Below the pieces are notes generated by a model, which was not told where the DNA came from, searched no databases, and worked only from the letters and a program-made list of their open reading frames with translations. A DNA stretch of 64,000 nt from Bacteroidota bacterium (GTDB lineage Bacteria > Bacteroidota > Bacteroidia > Bacteroidales > SKPS01): assembly GCA_022709695.1 (NCBI GenBank), contig JAKLII010000006.1:124001-188000 (forward strand), in the 5' to 3' direction. Positions 15,934 through 25,473 of the stretch are shown here, one piece after another. Position 1 is the stretch's first letter. Every line of letters begins with the position of its first letter. Position numbers and translations under genes: made by a program.

Positions 15934-17178
15934 ATGGACACCTTTCAATTCTTCGACCTCCCCAACGGCGTACGCAGCATCATGCTGCCCTTTACCTCCG
16001 AAGTAGCTCATCTGGCGGTATACATAAACACCGGCTCGCGCGACGAGCAGGAACACGAACATGGGATCGCCCACCTGATTGAGCACACCGCCTTCAAAGG
16101 GACCACCCACCGGAAAGCATACCATATTCTAAGCAGGATCGATGATGTGGGCGGCGACCTCAACGCCTTCACCACCAAGGAACATATCTGTTTCCATGCT
16201 TCATTCCTCACCCGGTACACCGACAGGGCCATGGAGTTGCTTGCCGATATATTGCTCCACTCCACCTTCCCGGAGAAAGAGATCGAAAAGGAAAAGCTGG
16301 TGATCAGGGATGAAATCAATTCCTTCATGGACAGCCCTGCGGAGTCGATCTTTGATGATTTCGAGGAGATGATCTACGACGGACATCCCATTGCGAGGAA
16401 TATTCTGGGAGATCCTTCCACCATCGGTAACCTAAGCCGGGATCACATCCTGCAGTTTGCCGGCCGGAACTTCAAGCCCCGGGGAATAACCATTGCCTTT
16501 ATCGGGAATCTTACCCCAAAACGTTTCAACGGACTGGTATCCAAATACTTCAGCGAGATGAACGGATCGGGGCCACTTCCGGAGCGGCTCCCCTTTACCG
16601 GTTACAGGCCCCGGGAACTCTGCATCGAAAAAGACACTTACCAGACCCATCTGATCACCGGTAACCTGGCCTATCCGGAAAGTCACCCGAAAAAGCTTAC
16701 CCTGCAGCTGCTCAACAACATCCTGGGAGGGCCTGCCTCCAGCAGCCGTCTCAATATGGCGCTGCGTGAACGCAATGCCAGCACCTATCATGTAGAGTCG
16801 AATTACCAGGCCTATACCGATACCGGATACCTTATTGTGTATATGGGAATCACCAACGGAGAGACCGGAAAGGCCATTGACACCCTCTGGAAAGAGCTGG
16901 ATAAGCTGCGGAATCAACCATTGGGGAGTCTACAGCTCCACAAGGCCCACCTGCAGGTGGCGGGACAGATTGCCCTGGGGCATGAATCGAAACTCAGTGA
17001 GATGTTGTGGATGGGGCGCAGGTATCTGCATGAAGAAGCGCCGGAAACGGTGGCTGAAATCATCAGGGAGGTTGAAAAAACCGATTCCTCCGCGTTGATG
17101 GAAACGGCCAACGAGATCTTTGTCAGGGACCGGTTTTCGACCCTGATTTACCCGGCAAAACCCGAAAGTGATGGATGA
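15934..17178 (+). CDS. M16-family zinc peptidase (processing peptidase-like)
   Basis: A 414-residue insulinase/pitrilysin-family protein. The inverted zinc motif HxxEH is intact as HLIEH (about residues 48-52), and the third ligand is in VIRDEINSF near residue 125. The C-terminal half carries the usual non-catalytic M16 domain, with an RE-type stretch ALRERNASTYHVES near 275-288. There is no signal peptide (MDTFQFFDLPNGVRSIML), so the protein is probably cytosolic. It overlaps the following O-methyltransferase by 11 nt, an arrangement I believe is common in Bacteroidota. Substrate unknown. Confidence 0.93.
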   Translation: MDTFQFFDLPNGVRSIMLPFTSEVAHLAVYINTGSRDEQEHEHGIAHLIEHTAFKGTTHRKAYHILSRIDDVGGDLNAFTTKEHICFHASFLTRYTDRAMELLADILLHSTFPEKEIEKEKLVIRDEINSFMDSPAESIFDDFEEMIYDGHPIARNILGDPSTIGNLSRDHILQFAGRNFKPRGITIAFIGNLTPKRFNGLVSKYFSEMNGSGPLPERLPFTGYRPRELCIEKDTYQTHLITGNLAYPESHPKKLTLQLLNNILGGPASSSRLNMALRERNASTYHVESNYQAYTDTGYLIVYMGITNGETGKAIDTLWKELDKLRNQPLGSLQLHKAHLQVAGQIALGHESKLSEMLWMGRRYLHEEAPETVAEIIREVEKTDSSALMETANEIFVRDRFSTLIYPAKPESDG

Positions 17179-17809
17179 CCTCATCCTTAGATATGCCGGG
17201 GAGCATACCTCGCCTGAGCCGGAGGTTCTCCGGCTTCTGAACCGTGAGACCCACCTGAAGACCGCCTGGCCGCAGATGCTGTCGGGGCATCTGCAAGGGC
17301 GGATTCTGGCGATGATCAGCAAATTACTGAAGCCCGAAGCCATACTGGAAATCGGCACCTTCACCGGATACAGTGCCCTGTGCCTTGCCGAAGGATTACC
17401 TGAGCATGGACATCTGCATACCATCGAAGCCAATCCCGAATTCGAAGACACCATCCGCCACTGGATCGCACGGGCAGGTTACGAAGAGAAAATTCACCTG
17501 CATGTGGGAGATGCCGTAAAGTTACTGCCCGGACTTCTGGCCCGGTACCGTTTTTCTCTTGCCTTCCTGGATGCCGACAAGCAAGGGTACCCGGAGTATT
17601 ACCGGTTGCTTCGGAAAGGGCTCCCTTCAGGGGCCTTTATCCTGGCCGACAATGTGCTCTGGGATGGGAAGGTGGTTCCGGAAACCCGCCATCAGGATCC
17701 TGAAACTTTGGGAATCAGGATATTTAACCAAATGGTATCTGACGACCCGGGGGTCGAACAGGTAATCCTGCCTGTACGTGACGGCCTTTCTCTGATCCGG
17801 ATACTCTGA
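17168..17809 (+). CDS. SAM-dependent O-methyltransferase (catechol/caffeoyl-CoA type)
   Basis: A 213-residue class I methyltransferase of the bacterial YrrM/COMT-like family. Seen: the SAM-binding loop LEIGTFTGYSALCLAEGL near residue 60, the acidic end of the next strand in HTIEANPEFE, the metal/substrate region AFLDADKQGYPEYY near 131, and ILADNVLWDGKV. The start overlaps the M16 gene by 11 nt; an internal ATG at 17171 would also be possible. Substrate cannot be inferred; some relatives modify tRNA wobble uridine. Confidence 0.9.
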   Translation: MMDDLILRYAGEHTSPEPEVLRLLNRETHLKTAWPQMLSGHLQGRILAMISKLLKPEAILEIGTFTGYSALCLAEGLPEHGHLHTIEANPEFEDTIRHWIARAGYEEKIHLHVGDAVKLLPGLLARYRFSLAFLDADKQGYPEYYRLLRKGLPSGAFILADNVLWDGKVVPETRHQDPETLGIRIFNQMVSDDPGVEQVILPVRDGLSLIRIL

Positions 17810-17815
17810 TCGGGT

Positions 17816-18535
17816 TTACATCTCAGGTATCCCTATCTCCAAACCAATCATCAGCTTGGGCAAATCCCCGCCGTTGACCTTACCCATGATCAGGTAATCA
17901 CTCATCCGGTATCTGGCACTGATCTTCAGATAATTGCTGCCAAAACCGGCGTGAAATCCCCAGGCCCAGCGGTGCAGATACGGCAAATAATTCCGCTGGG
18001 TATTCACCTTTGTATCAGTAGCTTTGTCTTCACCCAAAAAAATATGGCTGTTGAAAAGGGAATACCCTCCAAAGACCCCGGCATCCAGATATTTACCCAG
18101 ATGATTGCCCCGCTTCCCAAAATTCACCCTGCCAAACCATGCCAGGGTGATATTGATCTGTGTGACCCTCTCTTTCTCCCATTCGGGCAGCAGCTGGTAA
18201 GGCTGCAGGGTGTTCATGTTTTTCATACGGTACGAAACAAACTCCGCCCGAAAGTCGCCTCCGGTAGAAAGATAATTGTTCAGGCGATACTTATACAAAA
18301 CCCCGAAATCAACTTCGCTTGATGCAAATGGTTTAACCACCTGTTCAGAAAGCCTGGAAACAGGTATGTACCATGAGAAATAGCGGTACACGAAATGCTG
18401 GCCATTGGGGCCAAACCGGCGTGAGAATACCTCTTCACTCACCGTTTCATCCAAAACCACTTCCTGGGCCGTCAGAGGAATCAGCGGAAGAATGGCGAGC
18501 ATTCCGAGGATCGGTAAATATTTTATGGATACCAT
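17816..18535 (-). CDS. Outer-membrane beta-barrel-like protein
   Basis: A 239-residue precursor with a clear signal peptide (YLPILGMLAILPLIPLTAQ). The mature part is rich in alternating aromatic/hydrophobic and polar strands (FGVLYKYRLNNYLSTGGDFRA; TQINITLAWFGRVNFG; FHAGFGSNYLKISARYRMS) and ends in a hydrophobic strand, fitting a small porin-like barrel. No named family is recognised. It converges on the O-methyltransferase gene with a 6-nt gap. Confidence 0.75.
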   Translation of the reverse strand: MVSIKYLPILGMLAILPLIPLTAQEVVLDETVSEEVFSRRFGPNGQHFVYRYFSWYIPVSRLSEQVVKPFASSEVDFGVLYKYRLNNYLSTGGDFRAEFVSYRMKNMNTLQPYQLLPEWEKERVTQINITLAWFGRVNFGKRGNHLGKYLDAGVFGGYSLFNSHIFLGEDKATDTKVNTQRNYLPYLHRWAWGFHAGFGSNYLKISARYRMSDYLIMGKVNGGDLPKLMIGLEIGIPEM

Positions 18536-18592
18536 GGGATCTTCTGTTTATGGGTATGATTATCTTACGAAAATTGAACCTTGCATTCGGTT

Positions 18593-20503
18593 TTATTCCT
18601 CATCGTCCAGTCTCACTTCACATTCTGTAACACCTCTGAAGTGGATACAAAGGGTTTCGTACTTGTCAAGCAAGGGCAGAGGTACCATTTCCGAAATGGA
18701 GAAGGAGCATTTTTCCTCCGGAATTTCCACCACCAGATACCGGGAGAGGACGCCACGGCTGTTTTTCAGATGCAGATAGAGGTATTTGTCGGTCGGAAAG
18801 CGAACATCGCCACCCTGGCATTCTACGCTGATTTCGGCATATCCCTCATCATCAATACCTATATTGATCACAGCCCTTCTTTCGTCGTACTGCTGCTGAT
18901 CTGACGGGTATAGCTCCCCGATCTCTATTGGTTTTTCTTCATCAAATTGCATGGCAGCTACCGCGGCAAGGGAGTCCGCGTAACGTAATGAATCCATCAT
19001 GAAGTCCATCTCTTCCGCATCTTCAACCGACAGCATAACTGGCTCTGCTGCAACTGTATCTGCAACGATCTCATCCATATCAAGCCCAAATGGATGAATT
19101 GGAATATCGTCGCCATAATCATCTTCGTCATCTTCAGACCAAACAAAGGCAACCTCGGGTTGAAAGCATTCGGATGGGAGAAAAGTTGCGGGTCCGGGGA
19201 TCCCGTAGCCATGGGCATAGTCGAAATACGGGTACAGATGGCCCGATTCTTCGATACGCCGGAATAGTTCCATATTGCTCATGGCGGTATCGGTTTGCCA
19301 GGCACAGGCAGCAAAGCCGGCCATCAGGGGGGATGCAAAAGAGGTACCTGACACCGATTTATACCCGTTTTTCGCAGCGGCCATGGCGGTTCCAAAGGCC
19401 ACCACATTCGGTTTCATCCGCTGATCGAACGTAGGTCCGAATGAGCTGAAATCGATATGGCGGTATGTGGAGGGGTCGATGCCACCCACTGATAGTACGC
19501 TGTCGCCATCGGCAGGTGCCCCGATGATTTTCCAGTCACCGGTTCCTTCATTCCCGGCGGCATTCACCACCAGCATCCCCTGTGCAGCCGCCATGTTGGC
19601 AGCACGGGTTACAAAGGGGGTTTTTCCATCCATCTGATCGGTGAAATAGCGGTTATTGGTATACCCCAGGGAGCTGTTGATGATATCAGCCCCATGTTTG
19701 TGGGCCCATTCAGCGGCGGCAAGCCAGTTTTGTTCCTCTACGAAGGGTTCTGAACGTACTTCGGTAATAGCCAGCAGGAAGGAGGCACCGGTGGCAAGGC
19801 CCAATGGCCTGTTTCCGGAGATCCCGGCGATACACGACAGCACACTGGTGCCATGGGATACGCCACGGTCGACATTCTCTTTGTTCCGCGTAAAATCCCA
19901 GGTGTGTAATATCCGTTCACCCTGGCGTAAATGCTCAAATGCGGGGTGTTCCTTCCAGGAAGGGAATCCCCCGTCGAAGACGGCAATACGGATGCCGGTA
20001 CCATCCATTCCGCAGGCCTGCCAGGAAGGAAGGCCCAGAATTCCTGTCTGTGCATCAACCAGGTTATGATCCGTTTCGGTGTAACCGGTACCGCTATTTT
20101 CACTTTCGGTTTCAGCATAAATTCCCGGTTCTGTTGCCGCCGAGGCCTCCCACCCTGCCACAAAAGAGAGAGCGGCAATTTTCTGCATGGCCTCAGGAGA
20201 GGCGGTAACAGCCACCGCATTGAACCAGCGGCTGGCATAGCCAACACTGTCGGCATACCCGGCAACTGCTTCAACATAGTCTTCCCGCACCGGATAATTC
20301 ATCTCAGCCATGGGTGATATCCCCCTGAGCTCCATTTTCCGGATCGTGGCGGCATCAAACCAGGACTCCGGGTTGAATTCCACACCATTTTTATCCGTAA
20401 AATAAACCCAGTAGTGCTGTGCTGAGACCGGAAGCATCATCAACAGCAGCATGCCGGTGAACAGGCCGGCCAATACCCTTTTGATCTTTGCAAGTTTCTT
20501 CAT
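18593..20503 (-). CDS. Secreted subtilisin-like serine protease (S8) with acidic C-terminal region
   Basis: A 636-residue precursor with a signal peptide (VLAGLFTGMLLLMMLPVSAQ), then a prodomain opening with YWVYFTDKNG. The catalytic triad is visible: Asp in IAVFDGGFPSW (about 175), His in GVSHGTSVLSC (about 217) and Ser in SGTSFASPLMAG (about 387). Instead of the T9SS sorting domain usual for such Bacteroidota proteases, the last 190 or so residues contain an Asp/Glu-rich stretch (SEDDEDDYGDD ... EDAEEMDFMMDSL) followed by a predicted beta-sandwich-like end. Export past the periplasm is therefore uncertain. The neighbouring propeller gene upstream ends in a terminator at 20528-20554. Confidence 0.9.
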   Translation of the reverse strand: MKKLAKIKRVLAGLFTGMLLLMMLPVSAQHYWVYFTDKNGVEFNPESWFDAATIRKMELRGISPMAEMNYPVREDYVEAVAGYADSVGYASRWFNAVAVTASPEAMQKIAALSFVAGWEASAATEPGIYAETESENSGTGYTETDHNLVDAQTGILGLPSWQACGMDGTGIRIAVFDGGFPSWKEHPAFEHLRQGERILHTWDFTRNKENVDRGVSHGTSVLSCIAGISGNRPLGLATGASFLLAITEVRSEPFVEEQNWLAAAEWAHKHGADIINSSLGYTNNRYFTDQMDGKTPFVTRAANMAAAQGMLVVNAAGNEGTGDWKIIGAPADGDSVLSVGGIDPSTYRHIDFSSFGPTFDQRMKPNVVAFGTAMAAAKNGYKSVSGTSFASPLMAGFAACAWQTDTAMSNMELFRRIEESGHLYPYFDYAHGYGIPGPATFLPSECFQPEVAFVWSEDDEDDYGDDIPIHPFGLDMDEIVADTVAAEPVMLSVEDAEEMDFMMDSLRYADSLAAVAAMQFDEEKPIEIGELYPSDQQQYDERRAVINIGIDDEGYAEISVECQGGDVRFPTDKYLYLHLKNSRGVLSRYLVVEIPEEKCSFSISEMVPLPLLDKYETLCIHFRGVTECEVRLDDEE

Positions 20504-20520
20504 CGTATTCGGAAATGGAT

Positions 20521-20554
20521 GTAAGAAAAGAGGCTGACAAACTGCCAGCCTCTT
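20521..20554 (-). terminator. Rho-independent terminator after the propeller gene
   Basis: On the minus strand: a perfect 9-bp stem AAGAGGCTG / CAGCCTCTT with a 9-nt loop, running into TTTTCTTAC. It begins 21 nt after the stop of the gene at 20575..23436 and ends before the protease start (20503). Confidence 0.8.
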
Positions 20555-20574
20555 AATAATTGTATGTGTATGGT

Positions 20575-23436
20575 TTACTTACGGATCACCTTGGCGGTCT
20601 TGCTCTCACCGCCCACAACTATCTGAACAATGTAGTTGCCGGTTTTCAGTCCTCCCATTTCCAGTGCAATCTCATTACGGCCGCTCAGCAGGTTCTGGTT
20701 AAAGGAGAGCACCACTTTACCTGACAGATCATACACCTTTACGGCAGCATTGCCCCCTTTGGTCAGGTTGACGATGGCAGTGGCATTGGAAACCACAGGG
20801 TTGGGATATACAAGGAGGTTTGCCCTGAAGACAGAAGGAGTTTCGGTAACCGGCTTTTCGATACCCACAAAACTGAGGTTTCTGAAGGCACCACGGCCAT
20901 GGGTTCCGGCATAGATGCCTCCGTAATTGATGGTCTGCGGATACTCGAGCAGCAGGGTCTCTTTGCCGTCCACCAGCAGGTACCAGGTATAGGGAAGTGT
21001 GGTGGTTTGCTGGTGCAGCATCAGGGTGGGAACCCTGTCCATTCCTGTGTTGGCTTCGGTCCATACCGGCTGGTTGGCGGTAATATCTTCGCAAACAAAC
21101 GTGCCGTATTCAGTCCCCACAATCAGCATTTTGGGATTATAGAGAGGGATAACAGAGGAATAGACCGGGAAAGCAGGAAGTTTCGTAGTGGCAGCTGTGC
21201 CCTGTTTTGAGCTGAAAAGAGGGGTTGCTGCGAGGGCATCGGTTGAACGGTATACATACTGTGTGTTTCCGTAGTTACCCAGTGTTACCACTACATGGTT
21301 ATTATTGGTGGGGTCAACTGCAATGGAGGTAATGGCTCTTCCGCTCCAACCGCCGATTGCAGTGCGCGTAATCACCTGGGTACTGCTGGTTACATCGGCG
21401 CTCAGGCTGTCGTATGCCTGGCGGATATTGGAGAACCGGTAAAGGTTGCCGGTAGTGGTACCCACAAAAAGATGATCCCCGTCGGCCGACCAGGTGATCG
21501 TCTGTATCATGCCTCCGGAAATAGTACCGATCTTGAACCAGGCTGGTGTTTTGCTGAAATTCAGTGCTTCGCGGGTCATCCATACCGCCGTACGGGCAGC
21601 AATTACAAACACGCTCTGGATCGGGTTCTGGACTCTCATGGTATCCCCTTTTTGCAGGCCTGCAAGGAGGGTGTGGCTGAAGGGGTAGTTGTTGTGTGCA
21701 TGAGCTCTGACGCGAATTACTTCGCCGGCGAGATAATTGGTATCAGCGATAAAATCAATGGAATCTTTGGAATCGTATGCCTTGATGGTTTCCCAAAGGG
21801 CAAGTGGCGTTACGAAATTGGAGAAGTTCTGTCCCGGAGTGCCTTCGAGCAGCATCCTCTTGTTGAAAAATTCCTCGGTGGTGTTTGTGGTGCCCTTGTA
21901 GGCTTTCTGATAGGTTTCGAAATCGTTTGCCGTACGGGCAGCGCTACCATACTGGGAAGAGACGAAGTATGCCTCGGGGTTGATCTGGGAAATGGCTGCA
22001 TAGCCACCGTCACCTGCCCACAGTTCACGAGCAGATTTGGATGTATTTCCCCTGAAATCGATGAACTGGTAGCTGTTGTCCTGTGTACCTCCCATCACCT
22101 GCCCTGAAGCGCTGGAGGTGATCGCATAATACTGGATGGTACTGAAATTCTTGTTCATCATGGCCCAGTCCCCGCCTCTGTTCAGCGAACGGTGGATACC
22201 ACCATCGCATCCTACGAACACAATATTCGGGTCGGTGGGATGGAACTTGATTTCATGGATATCCACATGCACATAGAGGCTGCTGGTTTGGGAGAAGGCT
22301 CCCGAGGTAACCTGTGTCCAGGTACCGCCATCGTACCATTCCCAGATATTGATTCCACCCACCAGAATCCGGTTTTTGTCATCAGGGAAAACGGCAACGG
22401 CATTGTCATATTCACCCTGGTTGCTGTGGATGTTAAAGGTTGTAGTAGCTGCGGGTCCAATCTGGGTCCAGGTGGCACCCTTGTCGGTTGAGCGCCATAC
22501 ACCCTGGGTTTTTCCATCGGCGGCGGCCAGCACTGCATAGATAAAATTGGGATCACTGGGGGCGATAGCAACTTCCATTCTCGTCCCTGCACCCGGAACG
22601 GCGCCTGTGCCACCGGATACACGGGTAAAGTCGGTGCCATTGGAAGATACGTAGCAGTGCTTGTTCAATACGGCTACCACCGTACCATCAGAGGCAACTT
22701 CCACATCCTGGCCATTGGAGTTTCCGGATGGAGAAAAGGTAAGGGCGACACTCCAGGTATTTCCACCGTCACTGGAGGCTTTCAGACCGATCGAGGTGGC
22801 TGCATAGATGGTACCGTTGGGGGCAACGGCCATCTCGTTCACAAAGGTCCATGATGCCGTGGCAGGCAGAGAAACGAAATTGGTTCCATCGGTGGATTTA
22901 TAGATTCCCATGCCATTGAAACCCATGGCACCGGTACCATAGCCCTGGTAAAAACCTTCACCGGTACCCACGTAAATATCGCCGTTGGGAGCCTGGGCGA
23001 TACAACCGATGATCATATTTTCTGTCACAGAGGCTACCTTAGTCCAGCTGCTTCCTGCAGTGGTGGATTTCCAGAGGCCTCCGCTGACCGAACCGGCATA
23101 CATGATACTGGGGTTGTTCTTGTCGAAAAGGATTGCACGGGTACGACCACCGAGATTGTCGGGGCCCATTTCTTCCCACTCCCATGCCAGGGATTTGGAT
23201 TTCTTCATCCTGGCCATTTCAGCGATGGCAGCCTGCACGTCAGCTTCCGAAACCTGCCCTGTAATCTGGTTGGCACGAATGGTTTTCCAATACCCGGCAG
23301 CACCTGACATTTCCTGTGCTGCATACTCTGAACGGGGCACATAACTGCGCTCTTTTCCACCCTGAAACAGTGTTACAAAAAGGATTGCCAGCAGTGGGAG
23401 AACCGTAATACTTAATAGTAAACCTTTGTTTTTCAT
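20575..23436 (-). CDS. Secreted Asp-box/BNR propeller protein with T9SS sorting domain
   Basis: A 953-residue precursor. N-terminus MKNKGLLLSITVLPLLAILF is a signal peptide or anchor. The body carries Asp-box-like repeats (KSTTAGSSW, KSTDGTNF, SSDGGNTWSVAL, RSTDKGATWTQIG, RSLNRGGDWAMM), with repeated phrases such as GYGTGAMGFNGMGIYKSTDG and FVGCDGGIHRSLN. The C-terminal 80 residues are a T9SS type A domain (LLVYPNPVVSNATAIV ... LKTGNYIVQIVVG ... AKVIRK). Secreted or surface-anchored; binding or structural role inferred. Related in architecture, but not closely in sequence, to the protein at 13391..15931. Confidence 0.9.
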   Translation of the reverse strand: MKNKGLLLSITVLPLLAILFVTLFQGGKERSYVPRSEYAAQEMSGAAGYWKTIRANQITGQVSEADVQAAIAEMARMKKSKSLAWEWEEMGPDNLGGRTRAILFDKNNPSIMYAGSVSGGLWKSTTAGSSWTKVASVTENMIIGCIAQAPNGDIYVGTGEGFYQGYGTGAMGFNGMGIYKSTDGTNFVSLPATASWTFVNEMAVAPNGTIYAATSIGLKASSDGGNTWSVALTFSPSGNSNGQDVEVASDGTVVAVLNKHCYVSSNGTDFTRVSGGTGAVPGAGTRMEVAIAPSDPNFIYAVLAAADGKTQGVWRSTDKGATWTQIGPAATTTFNIHSNQGEYDNAVAVFPDDKNRILVGGINIWEWYDGGTWTQVTSGAFSQTSSLYVHVDIHEIKFHPTDPNIVFVGCDGGIHRSLNRGGDWAMMNKNFSTIQYYAITSSASGQVMGGTQDNSYQFIDFRGNTSKSARELWAGDGGYAAISQINPEAYFVSSQYGSAARTANDFETYQKAYKGTTNTTEEFFNKRMLLEGTPGQNFSNFVTPLALWETIKAYDSKDSIDFIADTNYLAGEVIRVRAHAHNNYPFSHTLLAGLQKGDTMRVQNPIQSVFVIAARTAVWMTREALNFSKTPAWFKIGTISGGMIQTITWSADGDHLFVGTTTGNLYRFSNIRQAYDSLSADVTSSTQVITRTAIGGWSGRAITSIAVDPTNNNHVVVTLGNYGNTQYVYRSTDALAATPLFSSKQGTAATTKLPAFPVYSSVIPLYNPKMLIVGTEYGTFVCEDITANQPVWTEANTGMDRVPTLMLHQQTTTLPYTWYLLVDGKETLLLEYPQTINYGGIYAGTHGRGAFRNLSFVGIEKPVTETPSVFRANLLVYPNPVVSNATAIVNLTKGGNAAVKVYDLSGKVVLSFNQNLLSGRNEIALEMGGLKTGNYIVQIVVGGESKTAKVIRK

Positions 23437-23648
23437 ACTTTTATCAATATGTTAATGTTATTTATTTCCTGGTTTTTTAGCGGCACAAGTTACACCTTTT
23501 TCGATTTACACCAAAAAAAACTTACCAGCCGGATGGTAGAAATCTGATACTCCAAAAACACCGGTAAATATAGCAAATCGGAAATTCCTGTATCACCCTG
23601 AAACAGTTTTCGGTTGGCAGGAATAAGGATATGGAGCATAGGTTTGCG

Positions 23649-24395
23649 TTAACTCCTCGCGCCTATCTGCAGGGCGAAGTAAAAAGTGAGGTAAATGTTG
23701 GAATTGGAGGTAAACGCCATGATCGGAATCTTCTTTGGAAAAAGATCGAGTGCTGCTCCTATTTCCAGTGCACGCAGATATTCACGTTCTTCGCCGTATT
23801 CAAACTGGAATGCCCCTTTAAAATACCCGCCCGGGTAGATTTTCGATTCACTGAGTCCGGATCCGAGTGGCCCCCTTCCGTAAATGTTATCGGCGAAATG
23901 TTTGTCAGGATCATACCTCTCCAGCACGCGGTAAAATTCGTTCTCTGTGTTGTCGTAATAAAGGATGTACAGAAACACGGGTTCAGCCAGAGAAATATTG
24001 ACTCCTGCTGAGAGGGTGTAGGCGGTCATCACACCACCCCAGTAAGGTTTTTCGGTAAGCATGCGGGAATAGCCGACACCCCCCCGGAGCATATACACCC
24101 GGTTCAGTTTACCGTAACTGTAGGTTTGGGTATTGGGGAACGCCTCATTCGTCCTGCGGTACTCCTTGGGGTGCTTCATGGTAACCAGATCGGCCTGCCA
24201 GAACAGGGTTGTTTTGATATTCTGAATTCTCCCCTGCTGGTATCCGAACCCAAATCCACGGGTGTGGGCAATCAGGCTGAAATGCCTGGTCTTTTCCTGA
24301 ATAAACTGTGGTGCATCCGTTTCCTGACAGGAGGATTCCACCGGCATCAGTACCGGCAGGATCAGCCACATCCATCTGAAAATTAAGCGATTCAT
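23649..24395 (-). CDS. Outer-membrane beta-barrel-like protein
   Basis: A 248-residue precursor. The frame is open to 24563, but the ATG at 24395 is chosen because it places a proper signal peptide at the N-terminus (RLIFRWMWLILPVLMPVESSC). The mature sequence has barrel-like strands (FSLIAHTRGFGFGYQQG; RVYMLRGGVGYSRML; GVMTAYTLSAGVNISL; IYLTFYFALQIG). No family name can be given. It follows the 48-residue lipoprotein gene by 88 nt on the same strand, possibly one unit. Confidence 0.78.
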   Translation of the reverse strand: MNRLIFRWMWLILPVLMPVESSCQETDAPQFIQEKTRHFSLIAHTRGFGFGYQQGRIQNIKTTLFWQADLVTMKHPKEYRRTNEAFPNTQTYSYGKLNRVYMLRGGVGYSRMLTEKPYWGGVMTAYTLSAGVNISLAEPVFLYILYYDNTENEFYRVLERYDPDKHFADNIYGRGPLGSGLSESKIYPGGYFKGAFQFEYGEEREYLRALEIGAALDLFPKKIPIMAFTSNSNIYLTFYFALQIGARS

Positions 24396-24483
24396 CAGGT
24401 TTTGTATCAGACTCTCTAACGCACCCCTTCCGAATTTGTTGCTCTGGCGCAACCAACGGTATTGCTTTGCACAGCCTTCGGAA

Positions 24484-24630
24484 TCAGTTGGCCGGCACCT
24501 CTTTCTGTACGGCAGAAGGTTGGTCTGCATCGGAGGAAACACCCCAGCATTCCCTGGGTGCACGGCACGATGCCAGCGCTGCCATTATAAAAACGAATAA
24601 TGCTACCTTTGCAATAATTCTTTTGTTCAT
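24484..24630 (-). CDS. Small lipoprotein, 48 residues
   Basis: Read directly: ATG at 24630, TGA at 24484. MNKRIIAKVALFVFIMAALA is a typical lipoprotein signal and is followed by the lipobox Cys (ALASC, Cys 22); the mature part is about 27 residues (CRAPRECWGVSSDADQPSAV...). The antisense and shifted frames lack such features. The candidate promoter at 24722-24751 points at it. No family recognised; small lipoproteins of this size are easily missed in annotation. Confidence 0.65.
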   Translation of the reverse strand: MNKRIIAKVALFVFIMAALASCRAPRECWGVSSDADQPSAVQKEVPAN

Positions 24631-24721
24631 GGGTTTCAACAGGTTTGTATCTAAAATTTCTTCAGGTTACAACTCAAGACATAACCCTAAAACGAAGGTG
24701 ATTGTTTTAAAGTTTGCCGTG

Positions 24722-24751
24722 CAAAATTAAAAAAAAGATATACCGTGTACA
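24722..24751 (-). promoter_or_regulatory. Candidate promoter for the small lipoprotein
   Basis: On the minus strand: TAATTTTG fits the Bacteroidota -7 consensus TAnnTTTG, with CTG (one mismatch from TTG) 19 nt upstream. The leader would be about 85 nt. Confidence 0.4.
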
Positions 24752-24784
24752 GAAGTTCCGGGTATAAGATATGAACATGATGAA

Positions 24785-25462
24785 ATGGAAATACATCCGG
24801 TAATTGAAGAGAGTTGGGCAAACGCCCTGCAGCCCCAGTTTCAGGCTCCATGGTTTGCCATGCTGAAACAATTCCTGCTGGAGGAGAAGAAGCACCACAC
24901 CGTTTATCCCCCCGGAAATGCCATTTTCGCGGCTTTCAACCACACACCGGTCGATCGGGTTAAGGTGGTGATTCTGGGGCAGGATCCCTATCACGGGCCG
25001 GGACAGGCGCATGGCTTGTGTTTTTCGGTGCCGGACGGGATTCCCATTCCTCCATCGCTGCAAAATATCTTCAGGGAACTTGAAAGTGATCTTGGGATCA
25101 AAGCACCCCGGTCGGGAAATCTCACAGCATGGGCCCGCCAGGGGGTGCTGCTGCTCAATGCCACCCTTACCGTGCGGGCCGGACAGGCAGCCTCGCACCA
25201 GGGGAAAGGGTGGGAAAACTTTACCGATGCAGCCATCCGGTATCTGTCCGATCATCGGGAACATCTGGTTTTTATCCTGTGGGGATCACCTGCAGGGGAA
25301 AAAGCGCGGCTGATTGACCATAGCAAACATTTGGTATTAAGATCAGTACACCCCTCGCCACTTTCAGCATACCGGGGTTTCTTCGGTTGCAGGCACTTTT
25401 CTGCTGCCAATGCATGGCTCGAAAAACATCATATTGAACCTGTTTCATGGGTTCTCACCTGA
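24785..25462 (+). CDS. ung: Uracil-DNA glycosylase, family 1
   Basis: Removes uracil from DNA to begin base-excision repair; 225 residues, the normal length. Seen: the water-activating motif GQDPYHGPGQAHGLCFSVP (about residue 65, catalytic Asp) and the HPSPLSAYRGFFGCRHF loop (about 189) with its catalytic His and minor-groove Leu. Start at the ATG 24785 gives MEIHPVIEESWANAL, typical for the family. The 3' end overlaps the frame of the Omp85-like gene. Confidence 0.97.
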   Translation: MEIHPVIEESWANALQPQFQAPWFAMLKQFLLEEKKHHTVYPPGNAIFAAFNHTPVDRVKVVILGQDPYHGPGQAHGLCFSVPDGIPIPPSLQNIFRELESDLGIKAPRSGNLTAWARQGVLLLNATLTVRAGQAASHQGKGWENFTDAAIRYLSDHREHLVFILWGSPAGEKARLIDHSKHLVLRSVHPSPLSAYRGFFGCRHFSAANAWLEKHHIEPVSWVLT

Positions 25463-25473
25463 CCCCGGCAAGG

